Assembly: GCA_934403665.1 (NCBI GenBank)
Contig: CAKRUL010000088.1
Span: forward strand, 1 to 6,410
DNA: 6,410 nucleotides
Reading direction: 5' to 3'
Origin: an uncultured Clostridia bacterium
GTDB taxonomy: Bacteria; Bacillota_A; Clostridia; UMGS1840; HGM11507
Shown: piece by piece, positions 1-6,264 of the stretch
How positions within the stretch are numbered: position 1 is the stretch's first letter
Layout: every line of letters starts with the position of its first letter
The notes under the pieces: model-generated
What the model was told of the DNA's origin: nothing
Databases searched by the model: none
The model's input: only the letters and a program-made list of their open reading frames with translations
Made by a program: the position numbers and the translations under genes

Positions 1-404
1 TTACGTCCTCCATCTCTATGCTGGAAATCATAACGGCATATGTGACGGAGACCTTTTCGGTAAGCCGGAAAAAAGCAGTTTTGCTTCTCTGCGCAGGGGT
101 GGTTCTTCTGGGAATTCCCTGTTCGTTATCCTTCGGTGTTCTTTCCGGATTTCATTTGTTCGGACTCACAGTTTTCGACCTGCTGGATCGGTTGATCTCC
201 AATTTTTTGCTTCCTGCCGGAGCGATTCTTCTATGTGTTGCGGTAGGTCATATTTGGGGTGTTAAGAATGCGGTGCGCGAAGTTACCAATCAGGGCACTC
301 TGCCTTTCCGTCTTTGGAGAATCTGGGGTTTTTCCGTCCGTTATCTTGTACCCGCTGTTATTTTGATTGTTTTTCTGGCTGGTCTGGGAATCCTGAAGGT
401 GTAA
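1..404 (+). CDS. Neurotransmitter:sodium symporter (NSS) family transporter, C-terminal part
   Basis: This is the 3' end of a Na+-coupled amino-acid (or related amine) symporter of the LeuT/MhsT type in the cytoplasmic membrane. The frame is open from position 3 and the start lies upstream of the window. The first visible residues, TSSIS, followed by a Leu-Glu pair, match the LeuT TM8 segment whose Thr-Ser pair ligates the Na2 sodium ion. An SRKKAV loop follows, as after TM8 in this family. Three more hydrophobic stretches follow: SRKKAV to about CSLSF, DRLISNF to GHIWG, and YLVPAV to the end. They fit TM9, TM10 and TM11 of the 11-TM bacterial form, and the short tail after TM11 (LGILKV, stop TAA) fits that form too. 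The substrate cannot be told from this part. A separate promoter lies just downstream, so it is probably not co-transcribed with metG by design, although no T-tract terminator separates them. Family call is firm; substrate is unknown. Confidence 0.88.
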   Translation, partial: TSSISMLEIITAYVTETFSVSRKKAVLLLCAGVVLLGIPCSLSFGVLSGFHLFGLTVFDLLDRLISNFLLPAGAILLCVAVGHIWGVKNAVREVTNQGTLPFRLWRIWGFSVRYLVPAVILIVFLAGLGILKV

Positions 405-412
405 AATTTTCC

Positions 413-441
413 TTGTGCAATCAGGGGAAAAGTGGTAAAAT
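413..441 (+). promoter_or_regulatory. Candidate sigma-A promoter of the metG operon
   Basis: TTGTGC at 413-418 and TAAAAT at 436-441 are separated by exactly 17 bases. The -10 matches TATAAT at five of six positions; the -35 matches TTGACA only at its TTG. Transcription would start near 448 and give a leader of about 80 bases before metG. That leader is too short for a T-box, and none of the usual T-box landmarks is visible. The -35 lies in a weak hairpin (TTTTCC at 407-412 against GGAAAA at 426-431) without a following T-run, so that hairpin is not called as a terminator. Confidence 0.5.
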
Positions 442-518
442 AAATTTGAATAATGACGCTGCGAAGCAGAAAAAAGACGGTCAAGATGTTTTGACGGCAG
501 AAGGGGAAGCAGCAGAAT

Positions 519-531
519 GGAGAGTAGGATG
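519..531 (+). promoter_or_regulatory. Ribosome binding site favouring the metG start at 529
   Basis: GGAG at 519-522 lies 6 bases before ATG 529. The competing in-frame ATG at 517 has only the looser AAGGGGAA (501-508), about 8-10 bases upstream. The 529 start gives MKEKYYITT, the usual N-terminus of clostridial MetRS, so it is preferred. The alternative adds only four residues (MESR). Confidence 0.6.
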
Positions 532-2451
532 AAAGAGAAATATTACATCACAACGGCAATTGCCTATACCTCGCAGAAACCCCATATCGGCAACACCTAC
601 GAGGTTGTTTTGACGGATGCCATTGCCAGATTCAAAAGACTGGTGGGGTATGACGTGTTTTTCCTGACCGGGACGGATGAGCACGGTCAGAAAATTCAGC
701 AATCCGCAGAACAGCAGGGGATTTCGCCGAAAGAACATGTGGATCGGGTTTCCGGCGAAGTGCGGAAAATTTGGGATTTGATGAATACCAGCTATGATAA
801 ATTCATTCGGACAACGGATGACTACCATGTAAAAGCGGTGCAGCATATCTTTAAAAAGCTGTACGATCAAGGGGACATTTACAAAGGATCCTATGAGGGG
901 CATTATTGCACTCCATGTGAATCCTTTTTCACGGACACACAGCTGGTGGACGGAAAATGTCCGGATTGCGGAAGAGAAGTGACACTTGCCAAAGAGGAAG
1001 CTTATTTCTTCAGAATGAGCAAATATCAGGACCGTCTGATGAAACATATCGAGGAACATCCGGACTTCATCAAACCGGAATCCCGCAAAAAGGAAATGGT
1101 GAACAATTTTCTAAAGCCCGGATTGCAGGATCTGTGTGTTTCCAGAACTTCTTTCCACTGGGGCATTCCGGTGGAATTTGACCCAGGGCATGTGATTTAT
1201 GTGTGGATCGATGCTCTTTCAAACTACATCACTGCATTGGGCTATGATCCGGAAGGAGAACAAGCGCCGCTTTATCAGAAATATTGGCCGGCAGATGTGC
1301 ATGTGATCGGAAAAGATATTCTTCGGTTTCACACCATATATTGGCCGATCATGCTGATGGCTTTGGGGGAACCGCTTCCAAAACAGATTTTCGGGCATCC
1401 CTGGCTGCTGTTCGGTGCGGATAAGATGAGCAAATCAAGGGGCAATGTGATGTATGCCGATGATTTGGTTCGTCAATTCGGCGTGGATCCGATTCGTTAT
1501 TATCTGCTGAGTGAAATGCCCTATGCGCAGGATGGAAGCATCACATACGAGACGATCATTGCCCGGATAAATTCAGATTTGGCAAATGTTTTCGGCAATC
1601 TGGTCAATCGAACCATCGCCATGGTGAACAAGTATTTTGAGGGAGTTGTGCCGGCTCCGGACTGCAAAGAGGAAGTTGACGATGCACTGAAACTTTATGC
1701 GGATCAAACCGTGCAGTCTGTTTTAAAGAGCATGGAAGATTTAAAAGTGGCAGATTGTCTGGAGGCCATTCTCAATTTGGCAAGAAGAAGCAATAAATAT
1801 ATCGATGAGACAATGCCTTGGGCACTGGCAAAAGAGGAAGGGAAAAGACAACGGCTCGGAACCGTTCTGTATCATTTGATCGAGTCCGTTCGCATGCTAG
1901 GAATCCTGATCGGTCCTTTTCTGCCGGAAACGGGAGAAAAAGTTTTAAAACAGCTTCATGCGCAAGCGGTTGACTGGGATTCTGTCATCGGCGGTTTCGG
2001 AAAAACAGAACCGGGAATCCGGGTAAACAAAGAGGAGCCTCTGTTCCTGCGGATTGACGAAAAGAAAAAGCTGGCGGAGATTGCGGCGGAGCAGGAAACA
2101 AAGAAAACGCCGGAACCGGAAAAGACAGATCTGATTTCCATTGACGATTTTGCCAAGGTACAGCTGAAGGTTGGAAAAGTGCTGGAATGCAGCAGAATGG
2201 AGAAAGCAGATAAGCTTTTGGTATTCAAAGTGGATTTGGGCACCGAGGTGCGTCAGATTGTGTCCGGAATTGCAAAATATTATGCACCGGAAGAATTGAT
2301 TGGCAAAAACGTCGTTGTTGTAGTCAATCTGAAGCCGGTGAAGCTGAGGGGTGTTCTGTCAGAGGGAATGATTCTCTCTGCAGAAGCAGAAGACGGATTA
2401 TCTGTGCTGACGACCCTGTCTGATGTACCGGGCGGCAGCGATGTGAGATAG
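529..2451 (+). CDS. metG: Methionyl-tRNA synthetase
   Basis: This class I synthetase charges tRNA-Met with methionine using ATP in the cytoplasm. At 640 residues it is full length for the dimeric bacterial type. In order: the Rossmann catalytic core starts at residue 1, with the signature HIGN at 19-22 (His-Asn variant of HIGH) and the TGTDEHGQ motif at 47-54. The connective peptide has one zinc knuckle, CTPC at 127-130 and CPDC at 144-147. KMSKS is at 299-303 (nucleotides 1423-1437). A helical anticodon-binding domain follows to about residue 500, then a charged Lys/Glu-rich linker, then a C-terminal Trbp111/EMAP-II-like tRNA-binding and dimerisation domain from about 538 to 640. It is the first gene of the operon, with tatD 14 bases downstream, the same order as in many Firmicutes. 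The start at 529 is chosen over 517 on Shine-Dalgarno spacing and family N-terminus. Identity is very secure. Confidence 0.97.
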   Translation: MKEKYYITTAIAYTSQKPHIGNTYEVVLTDAIARFKRLVGYDVFFLTGTDEHGQKIQQSAEQQGISPKEHVDRVSGEVRKIWDLMNTSYDKFIRTTDDYHVKAVQHIFKKLYDQGDIYKGSYEGHYCTPCESFFTDTQLVDGKCPDCGREVTLAKEEAYFFRMSKYQDRLMKHIEEHPDFIKPESRKKEMVNNFLKPGLQDLCVSRTSFHWGIPVEFDPGHVIYVWIDALSNYITALGYDPEGEQAPLYQKYWPADVHVIGKDILRFHTIYWPIMLMALGEPLPKQIFGHPWLLFGADKMSKSRGNVMYADDLVRQFGVDPIRYYLLSEMPYAQDGSITYETIIARINSDLANVFGNLVNRTIAMVNKYFEGVVPAPDCKEEVDDALKLYADQTVQSVLKSMEDLKVADCLEAILNLARRSNKYIDETMPWALAKEEGKRQRLGTVLYHLIESVRMLGILIGPFLPETGEKVLKQLHAQAVDWDSVIGGFGKTEPGIRVNKEEPLFLRIDEKKKLAEIAAEQETKKTPEPEKTDLISIDDFAKVQLKVGKVLECSRMEKADKLLVFKVDLGTEVRQIVSGIAKYYAPEELIGKNVVVVVNLKPVKLRGVLSEGMILSAEAEDGLSVLTTLSDVPGGSDVR

Positions 2452-2465
2452 GATAGGGATACAAG

Positions 2466-3227
2466 ATGTATTTTGACAGTCATGCACACTATAATGACGA
2501 ACGGTTTGACGGGGACAGAGAAACTCTTCTTCCTGCATTGCATGAACAGCACAAGGTGTCTTATATCATGAATGTCGGGTATGATTTGGAATCCTCGCGG
2601 CAGGCAGTGCTGCTGGCAAAAAAATATCCGTTTGTCTATGCATCGGCAGGAATTCATCCCCATGATGCAGAAGGGATTCAGGAAGGCGACTATGCCTGTA
2701 TTGAGGAGCTTCTTCGCGAGGATAAGGTGAAAGCAATCGGCGAAACCGGCTTGGATTATCACTATGACAACTCCCCAAGAGAGGTTCAGAAACAAGCCTT
2801 TGACACGCATTTGAGACTGGCGGAAAAATGGAACATGCCTGTGATTATCCATGAGCGGGATGCGACAAAGGATGTTTTGGATCTTTTAAAGACGTATCAC
2901 GGAGAGGGCGTTTTTCACTGCTTTTCCGGCAGTGTGGAGACGGCACGGGAAGTGTTGGACAGAGGACTGTATCTCTCGTTTGCCGGGCCGGTTACCTTCA
3001 AAAATGCGCGCAGACAGCAGGAGACCGCCGCGTATGTGCCAAAGGACCGTTTTCTGATTGAGACGGATTGCCCGTATATGGCGCCGGAGCCCTTCCGCGG
3101 ACGGCGGAACGACTCTTCCTTTGTGTATCTTATGGCGGAAAAAATCGCGCGGTTAAAGGGAATCAGCAAGGAGGAGGCAGCGGCTCTGAGTATGGCCAAT
3201 GCAAAACGATTGTTTCGAATTGAATAA
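2466..3227 (+). CDS. tatD: TatD-family metal-dependent DNase/hydrolase
   Basis: This is a cytoplasmic TIM-barrel metallohydrolase of the amidohydrolase superfamily. Family members act as Mg2+-dependent 3'-5' exonucleases on DNA or RNA, or trim D-aminoacyl adducts; the exact substrate here is not shown by sequence. The expected metal-site residues are all present: H6 and H8 (DSHAHYND), E93 (in ETGLDYHYD), H129 (VIIHERDA), H151 (FHCFSGS) and D201 (ETDCPYMAPEP). Length is 253 residues, typical for the family, and the N-terminus begins directly on beta-strand 1 (MYFDSHAH), which fixes the ATG at 2466. A purine-rich site (AGGATAGGGA) precedes it. It lies 14 bases after metG, a conserved pairing in Firmicutes, and is probably translated from the same mRNA. 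Confidence 0.95.
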   Translation: MYFDSHAHYNDERFDGDRETLLPALHEQHKVSYIMNVGYDLESSRQAVLLAKKYPFVYASAGIHPHDAEGIQEGDYACIEELLREDKVKAIGETGLDYHYDNSPREVQKQAFDTHLRLAEKWNMPVIIHERDATKDVLDLLKTYHGEGVFHCFSGSVETAREVLDRGLYLSFAGPVTFKNARRQQETAAYVPKDRFLIETDCPYMAPEPFRGRRNDSSFVYLMAEKIARLKGISKEEAAALSMANAKRLFRIE

Positions 3228-3242
3228 AGAGGTGGTTGCGTG
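3227..3242 (+). promoter_or_regulatory. Shine-Dalgarno supporting a GTG start for the PfkB kinase
   Basis: AAGAGGTGG at 3227-3235 begins on the last base of the tatD stop codon and places GAGG 7 bases before GTG 3240. No in-frame ATG lies upstream, and the family N-terminus (hydrophobic strand then TLxPSLD) starts here, so the GTG is accepted as the start. Confidence 0.7.
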
Positions 3243-4175
3243 GTAACAACAGTGACATTGAGCCCTTCCCTGGATAAGACCTATATTGTAGCTGAGATGA
3301 AGGATGATATCCTGAATTATGCGAAAAAGACGGTGCTTCTTCCTGGTTCTAAGGGAATTAATGTATCCAGACTGCTTTCCAGACTGGAGGTGCCGAATAC
3401 GGCTATCGGTCTAAGCGGAGGCGCCTTCGGGGGGCTTTTAGAAAGCCTGATGAGACAGGAAAAGGTGGAATTTGATTTTACTCATAGCCGGTCGGATATC
3501 CGGTTTAATGTGAAAATAATTGATTTGGCGAACAGCGCATTCACCGATGTGAACGAGCGGGGCGAAGCGGTGACAGAGGAAGAATATCAAAGATTTCTGG
3601 AGAACTATAAGGTGTATCTTCGTCGCTCTGACTATGTGGTTCTGGCAGGCAGTCTGCGGGACGGAATGCCGGAGAAAACCTATGCTTCCCTGATTCAGAT
3701 GGCTCACCAGGAGAAGGTACCTGTTTTTTTGGACTGCTGCGGAGGCTGTCTGCGGCGAACGCTTGCAGCGAAGCCGTTTTTGGTGGCTCCCAATATTCAT
3801 GAGCTCTCAGACTGCTTCGGGGAGGAGTTCGGTTCCCTCGACAAGGTTGTGGAGTGTGCCAAGCAAATACATAAAAACGGGATTGCTTATGCCATTGTTA
3901 CGATGGGGGCGGACGGAGCCGTACTGGCGTGCGCGAACGGTGTGTACAAGATGACTCCTCCGCCAGTGCATACCAAAAATACAACCGGAGCAGGCGACAG
4001 CTTTCTTGCCGGCATTCTTTACGGAATGCTCCGGCACGCTTCGGAGGAAGAGATGCTGCGGATAGCAGGATCGGTATCTACGGCGAAAGTGGCGAGAGAG
4101 GATACCGGAATGCCGGATAAAAACGAATTATTTGATTATTACAGCCAGACGAGGGCGATCAAGATAGAAGATTGA
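3240..4175 (+). CDS. PfkB-family sugar-phosphate kinase, 1-phosphofructokinase/tagatose-6-phosphate kinase branch
   Basis: This ribokinase-fold enzyme transfers phosphate from ATP to a phosphorylated ketohexose; FruK makes fructose 1,6-bisphosphate and LacC makes tagatose 1,6-bisphosphate. Visible landmarks are TVTLSPSLDKT at 5-14, the glycine-rich substrate motif GSKGINVSR at 36-44, IRFNVKI at 87-93 (the Arg and Lys are conserved in FruK), LAGSLRDGMP at 135-144, PNIHEL at 184-189, and the C-terminal signature NTTGAGDSF at 247-255 with catalytic base D253. Length, 311 residues, is normal. The strand after LAGSL reads FLDCCGGC (163-170), where FruK and LacC usually have D-S-S or D-T-S-G. No PTS permease, regulator or partner sugar gene is nearby. 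It sits 12 bases after tatD and 16 bases before trmK, inside a tRNA-related operon. Family is secure; FruK, LacC or another substrate cannot be decided, so no symbol is given. Confidence 0.85.
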   Translation: MVTTVTLSPSLDKTYIVAEMKDDILNYAKKTVLLPGSKGINVSRLLSRLEVPNTAIGLSGGAFGGLLESLMRQEKVEFDFTHSRSDIRFNVKIIDLANSAFTDVNERGEAVTEEEYQRFLENYKVYLRRSDYVVLAGSLRDGMPEKTYASLIQMAHQEKVPVFLDCCGGCLRRTLAAKPFLVAPNIHELSDCFGEEFGSLDKVVECAKQIHKNGIAYAIVTMGADGAVLACANGVYKMTPPPVHTKNTTGAGDSFLAGILYGMLRHASEEEMLRIAGSVSTAKVAREDTGMPDKNELFDYYSQTRAIKIED

Positions 4176-4191
4176 GAAAGGCGATGGAAGG

Positions 4192-4884
4192 ATGCAGCTG
4201 ACTGCCAGGCTGGAAGCGGTAAAAAATGCGGTTTTGCCCTGTGAAGCGGTGCTGGATGCGGGAACGGATCATGCCTATGTCCCAATTGCTTTGGTACAGC
4301 AAGGAATCTGCCGCAGAGCAATCGCTTCGGATATCAACCGGGGACCTTTGCTCCGTGCCCGGGAACACATTCAAAAAAACGGATTGGACGGTAAAATAGA
4401 AACACGTTTGGGCAGCGGAATAACCGTGATCAAACCGGGAGAGGTACAGGGTGTCATCCTTGCCGGGATGGGCGGTGTTCTGATTGCACAGCTTCTTTCG
4501 GAGGATCAAACGGTTTGCGCATCGGTGGAGCAGTTTGTTCTTCAGCCGATGAATGCGCCGGAATATCTGCGGCATTTTCTCCATAAAAATCATTTTCGCA
4601 TTGCAGAAGAGTATCTTGCGGAAGAGGGGGAAAAGCTTTATGTAATTCTTTGTGCAAAGCACGGGGAGGAAAGCTATGAAAAAGAGTGTTATTATCATAT
4701 CGGTAAACGTCTGTTCCAGCGTTACGGGGAGCAGGAGATTTTTCTGCGGTATCTCAAAAAGAAAACCAATGCGTTCCGAAAGATGCTGAGCGGACAGCAG
4801 AAAGCTTTGCTGCAGGATGAAAAACGAATTGCATATCTGGAAAATCTGTTGAGAGAACTGGAGGGGCTGGGCTATGATCTTTAA
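4192..4884 (+). CDS. trmK: tRNA (adenine(22)-N1)-methyltransferase TrmK
   Basis: This SAM-dependent enzyme methylates N1 of A22 in the D-loop of certain bacterial tRNAs. It has an N-terminal Rossmann methyltransferase domain and a C-terminal coiled-coil region. The start MQLTARLEAV matches the LSKRL-type opening of TrmK. The SAM motif I is LDAGTDHAYVPI at 21-32, followed by the acidic strand-2 motif SDINRGPL at 46-53, AGMGG at 91-95 (the family's IAGMGG hallmark) and LQPMNAPEYLR at 117-127. Residues from about 170 to 227 are charged and helical, as expected for the coiled coil. Length 230 is usual. Where B. subtilis TrmK has GDGL, this protein has GSGI (74-77). The ribosome site is modest: GAAAGG at 4176-4181, 10 bases upstream. 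It overlaps the nif3-like gene by 11 bases, a conserved Firmicutes pair. Confidence 0.93.
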   Translation: MQLTARLEAVKNAVLPCEAVLDAGTDHAYVPIALVQQGICRRAIASDINRGPLLRAREHIQKNGLDGKIETRLGSGITVIKPGEVQGVILAGMGGVLIAQLLSEDQTVCASVEQFVLQPMNAPEYLRHFLHKNHFRIAEEYLAEEGEKLYVILCAKHGEESYEKECYYHIGKRLFQRYGEQEIFLRYLKKKTNAFRKMLSGQQKALLQDEKRIAYLENLLRELEGLGYDL

Positions 4885-5641
4885 GGACTGCATTCAGGTG
4901 CTGGAGCGGGTTGCTCCCCCTGAGCTGAAGGAAAGCTGGGACAATGTGGGACTGATGATAGGGGACGAGACGGATGCTATTCGGGGGATTTTGTTTTCAC
5001 TGGATGTAACCGAGGAGGTTGCGGAGGAGGCGGCATCCCTCGGATGCAATCTCATCATCAGCCACCACCCGCTGATTTTTCAGCCGATTCGTTCTTTGAA
5101 CCGGCAGAGGGACAGCAAGTTATTTCGGCTCATTGAGAGTCGTATTAATGTGTACTCCATGCATACCAATCTGGACTGCGCGCGAGACGGTGTCAACGAT
5201 CGGCTGGCGGAATGCTTTGAACTGCAGGACACCAAAGTGCTCTGTTCGGATGAAGAGGCAGGGCTTGGACGGATTGGGAGGCTTCCTGAAAAAATGAGCT
5301 TTGAAGCTTTTTTGTCACTGGTGAAAAGTGTTCTGAATGTGAAATACGTGCGGTATGTGGGGGATCTGAACCGAGATGTGCGCACGGTGGCGGTTCTGGG
5401 CGGCGCCGGGGCAGACTATCTGGAGTACGCCCTGAAGGAGGGCGCTGACGTCATGCTGACAGCGGAGGTAAAACATCATATTGGCCTGTATGCCAAGGAG
5501 ACGGGGATTGCACTGGTAGACGCCGGACATTTTGAAACGGAAAATATTGTGCTGGAACCGCTGATGGAAACCCTGCGGAAATGCTTTGATGTTCCTATGT
5601 ACCTATCAAAGCGGCACCGGAGTTTTATTGAGACGATATAG
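4874..5641 (+). CDS. Nif3-like dinuclear metal centre protein (DUF34), short form
   Basis: This belongs to the Nif3/YbgI/YqfO family, toroidal hexamers with a two-metal site. The biochemical role is unsettled; the database label 'GTP cyclohydrolase 1 type 2 homolog' rests on limited evidence. The metal-ligand motifs are all present: SHHPLIF with H64 and H65, HTNLD with D101, and DAGHFETE with H219 and E223. ESWDNVGLMIG at 20-30 is the usual N-terminal family motif. At 255 residues it is the short form, like E. coli YbgI, and lacks the PII-like insertion domain that brings B. subtilis YqfO to about 370. Its ATG lies inside the end of trmK (GCTATGATC, 11-base overlap) and the upstream purine-rich GGAGGGGCTGG (from 4860) can act as its ribosome site, so coupled translation is likely. 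It is the last gene of the operon, with a terminator 45 bases after its stop. Confidence 0.94.
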   Translation: MIFKDCIQVLERVAPPELKESWDNVGLMIGDETDAIRGILFSLDVTEEVAEEAASLGCNLIISHHPLIFQPIRSLNRQRDSKLFRLIESRINVYSMHTNLDCARDGVNDRLAECFELQDTKVLCSDEEAGLGRIGRLPEKMSFEAFLSLVKSVLNVKYVRYVGDLNRDVRTVAVLGGAGADYLEYALKEGADVMLTAEVKHHIGLYAKETGIALVDAGHFETENIVLEPLMETLRKCFDVPMYLSKRHRSFIETI

Positions 5642-5685
5642 CAAAAAGCGGGCTGATTCTTATTGAAATGTGAATAACAGGGAAA

Positions 5686-5720
5686 ATGTCATGGACTTTG
5701 AAAAGGCCATGATATTTTTT
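5686..5720 (+). terminator. Intrinsic terminator of the metG-nif3 operon
   Basis: The arms ATGTCATGG (5686-5694) and CCATGATAT (5707-5715) pair over 9 bp with one G-U. The loop can extend the helix by three more pairs after one mismatch. The right arm runs straight into a T-tract at 5715-5720, while A residues before the left arm give partial symmetry. Its position 45 bases after the last stop codon fits termination of the operon. Confidence 0.85.
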
Positions 5721-5825
5721 ATGCCCGGCGGGTTCCGAAGCGGAAAAACACAGGGTTGCTTTCTTTTTTGGAAAACATTTCATTGTTACAGTTCGATTAA
5801 ATTTGTTTACTTTTCCGCAAAAAAG

Positions 5826-5856
5826 TTGTACGATTATACTCCAAAACAGATAAAAT
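5826..5856 (+). promoter_or_regulatory. Weak candidate promoter in the intergenic region
   Basis: TTGTAC at 5826-5831 and TAAAAT at 5851-5856 resemble -35 and -10 boxes, but the 19-base spacer is longer than ideal. An alternative pairing is TTTACT (5806-5811) with TACGAT (5829-5834) at 17 bases. In such AT-rich DNA matches like these arise by chance. It is listed because an inverted repeat and a terminator-like hairpin follow within 90 bases. Confidence 0.2.
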
Positions 5857-5878
5857 TGGATTATTTTATAACATAGGA

Positions 5879-5902
5879 AATTGTGCGGAATCGTGCACAA
5901 TT
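5879..5902. repeat. Perfect 8-bp inverted repeat (operator-like dyad or RNA hairpin)
   Basis: AATTGTGC at 5879-5886 is mirrored exactly by GCACAATT at 5895-5902 with the 8-base spacer GGAATCGT. No T-tract follows, so it is not a terminator. It could be a regulator binding dyad or the first stem of a short transcript. No regulator gene is present in the window to link to it. Confidence 0.5.
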
Positions 5903-5914
5903 GCATGTTTCAAA

Positions 5915-5943
5915 AAAAACGTGCGGAGCGCAGTTGCGTTTTT
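5915..5943. terminator. Terminator-like hairpin, possibly bidirectional
   Basis: AAAAACG (5915-5921) can pair with CGTTTTT (5937-5943) around an inner TGCG-GAG-CGCA stem (5922-5932), with GTTG (5933-5936) left as a bulge. The + strand ends in five T's. Read on the - strand, the inner stem is followed by CG and eight T's, so either strand could terminate here. The bulge weakens the structure, and no gene is assigned to either side. Confidence 0.4.
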
Positions 5944-6029
5944 CAGAAGGAAAAACTTTTTTATTTTGTCCTACTGGCAAAAATGTATGAATGGAAAGGA
6001 GAAGATGGCGAATTCTTACATATAACCTC

Positions 6030-6175
6030 GCTGTATGTTCCCCATTTCCAAAGTGGAGGGTAACTTTATTGAAAGAGCAAGCGGCAAGCATCATTTTGCA
6101 CTTCGCTCGGTTGAAACGCCATTAAGGTAACTTTTGCTGCGCAAAAATGGACAACCACGCTGTTTTTTTAGCCAC
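6030..6175. other. Repeat-like intergenic segment or decayed gene fragment
   Basis: This stretch has more G and C than the A-rich DNA on its right, and a distinct texture: the 9-base direct repeat GGTAACTTT at 6059-6067 and 6126-6134, tandem GCAAGC within GCAAGCGGCAAGC, and a perfect hairpin TTTTGC-TGC-GCAAAA at 6132-6146. A 31-codon frame (6035-6130) starts with ATG but has no ribosome site and no recognised family. The pattern is what dispersed intergenic repeats of clostridial genomes can look like, but with a single copy in view this is inference. Confidence 0.3.
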
Positions 6176-6258
6176 AAAAAACAAAAATAATCAAAAAATA
6201 TGAAAAAAAGATAAGAAAATGAACAAAACATGACAAATACATTGTGTCTCCATTTCGG

Positions 6259-6264
6259 TATAAT
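6259..6264 (+). promoter_or_regulatory. Candidate -10 box upstream of the right-edge gene
   Basis: An exact TATAAT lies at 6259-6264, preceded by GG rather than the extended TG. No good -35 is correctly spaced: TGACA at 6231-6235 is 23 bases away and TTGTGT at 6242-6247 only 11. If it is used, transcription starts near 6271, which puts it too close to the ATGs at 6266-6278 for a normal leader and would suit a start further right. Confidence 0.35.

Noticed and set aside
407..431. Hairpin TTTTCC/GGAAAA after the transporter stop as a terminator
   Set aside because: The stem is short with G-U extensions and no T-tract follows. It overlaps the promoter better explained at 413-441.
405..528. T-box riboswitch upstream of metG
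   Set aside because: The leader is only about 80 bases from the likely transcription start, and none of the conserved T-box or antiterminator sequences is visible.
481..1059. Reverse-strand 192-codon frame over the metG start
   Set aside because: It is a shadow of metG, whose family motifs on the + strand are unambiguous.
5670..5876. Forward frame of 68 codons (alternative ATG at 5691 with AGGGA 8 bases upstream)
   Set aside because: Its start overlaps the operon terminator hairpin, the peptide is Phe/Lys/Tyr-rich as expected from translated AT-rich DNA, and it matches no family.
5861..6094. Reverse-strand frame of 77 codons
   Set aside because: It crosses the terminator-like hairpin at 5915-5943 and begins inside the repeat-like segment. 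No domain is recognisable and the composition looks non-coding.
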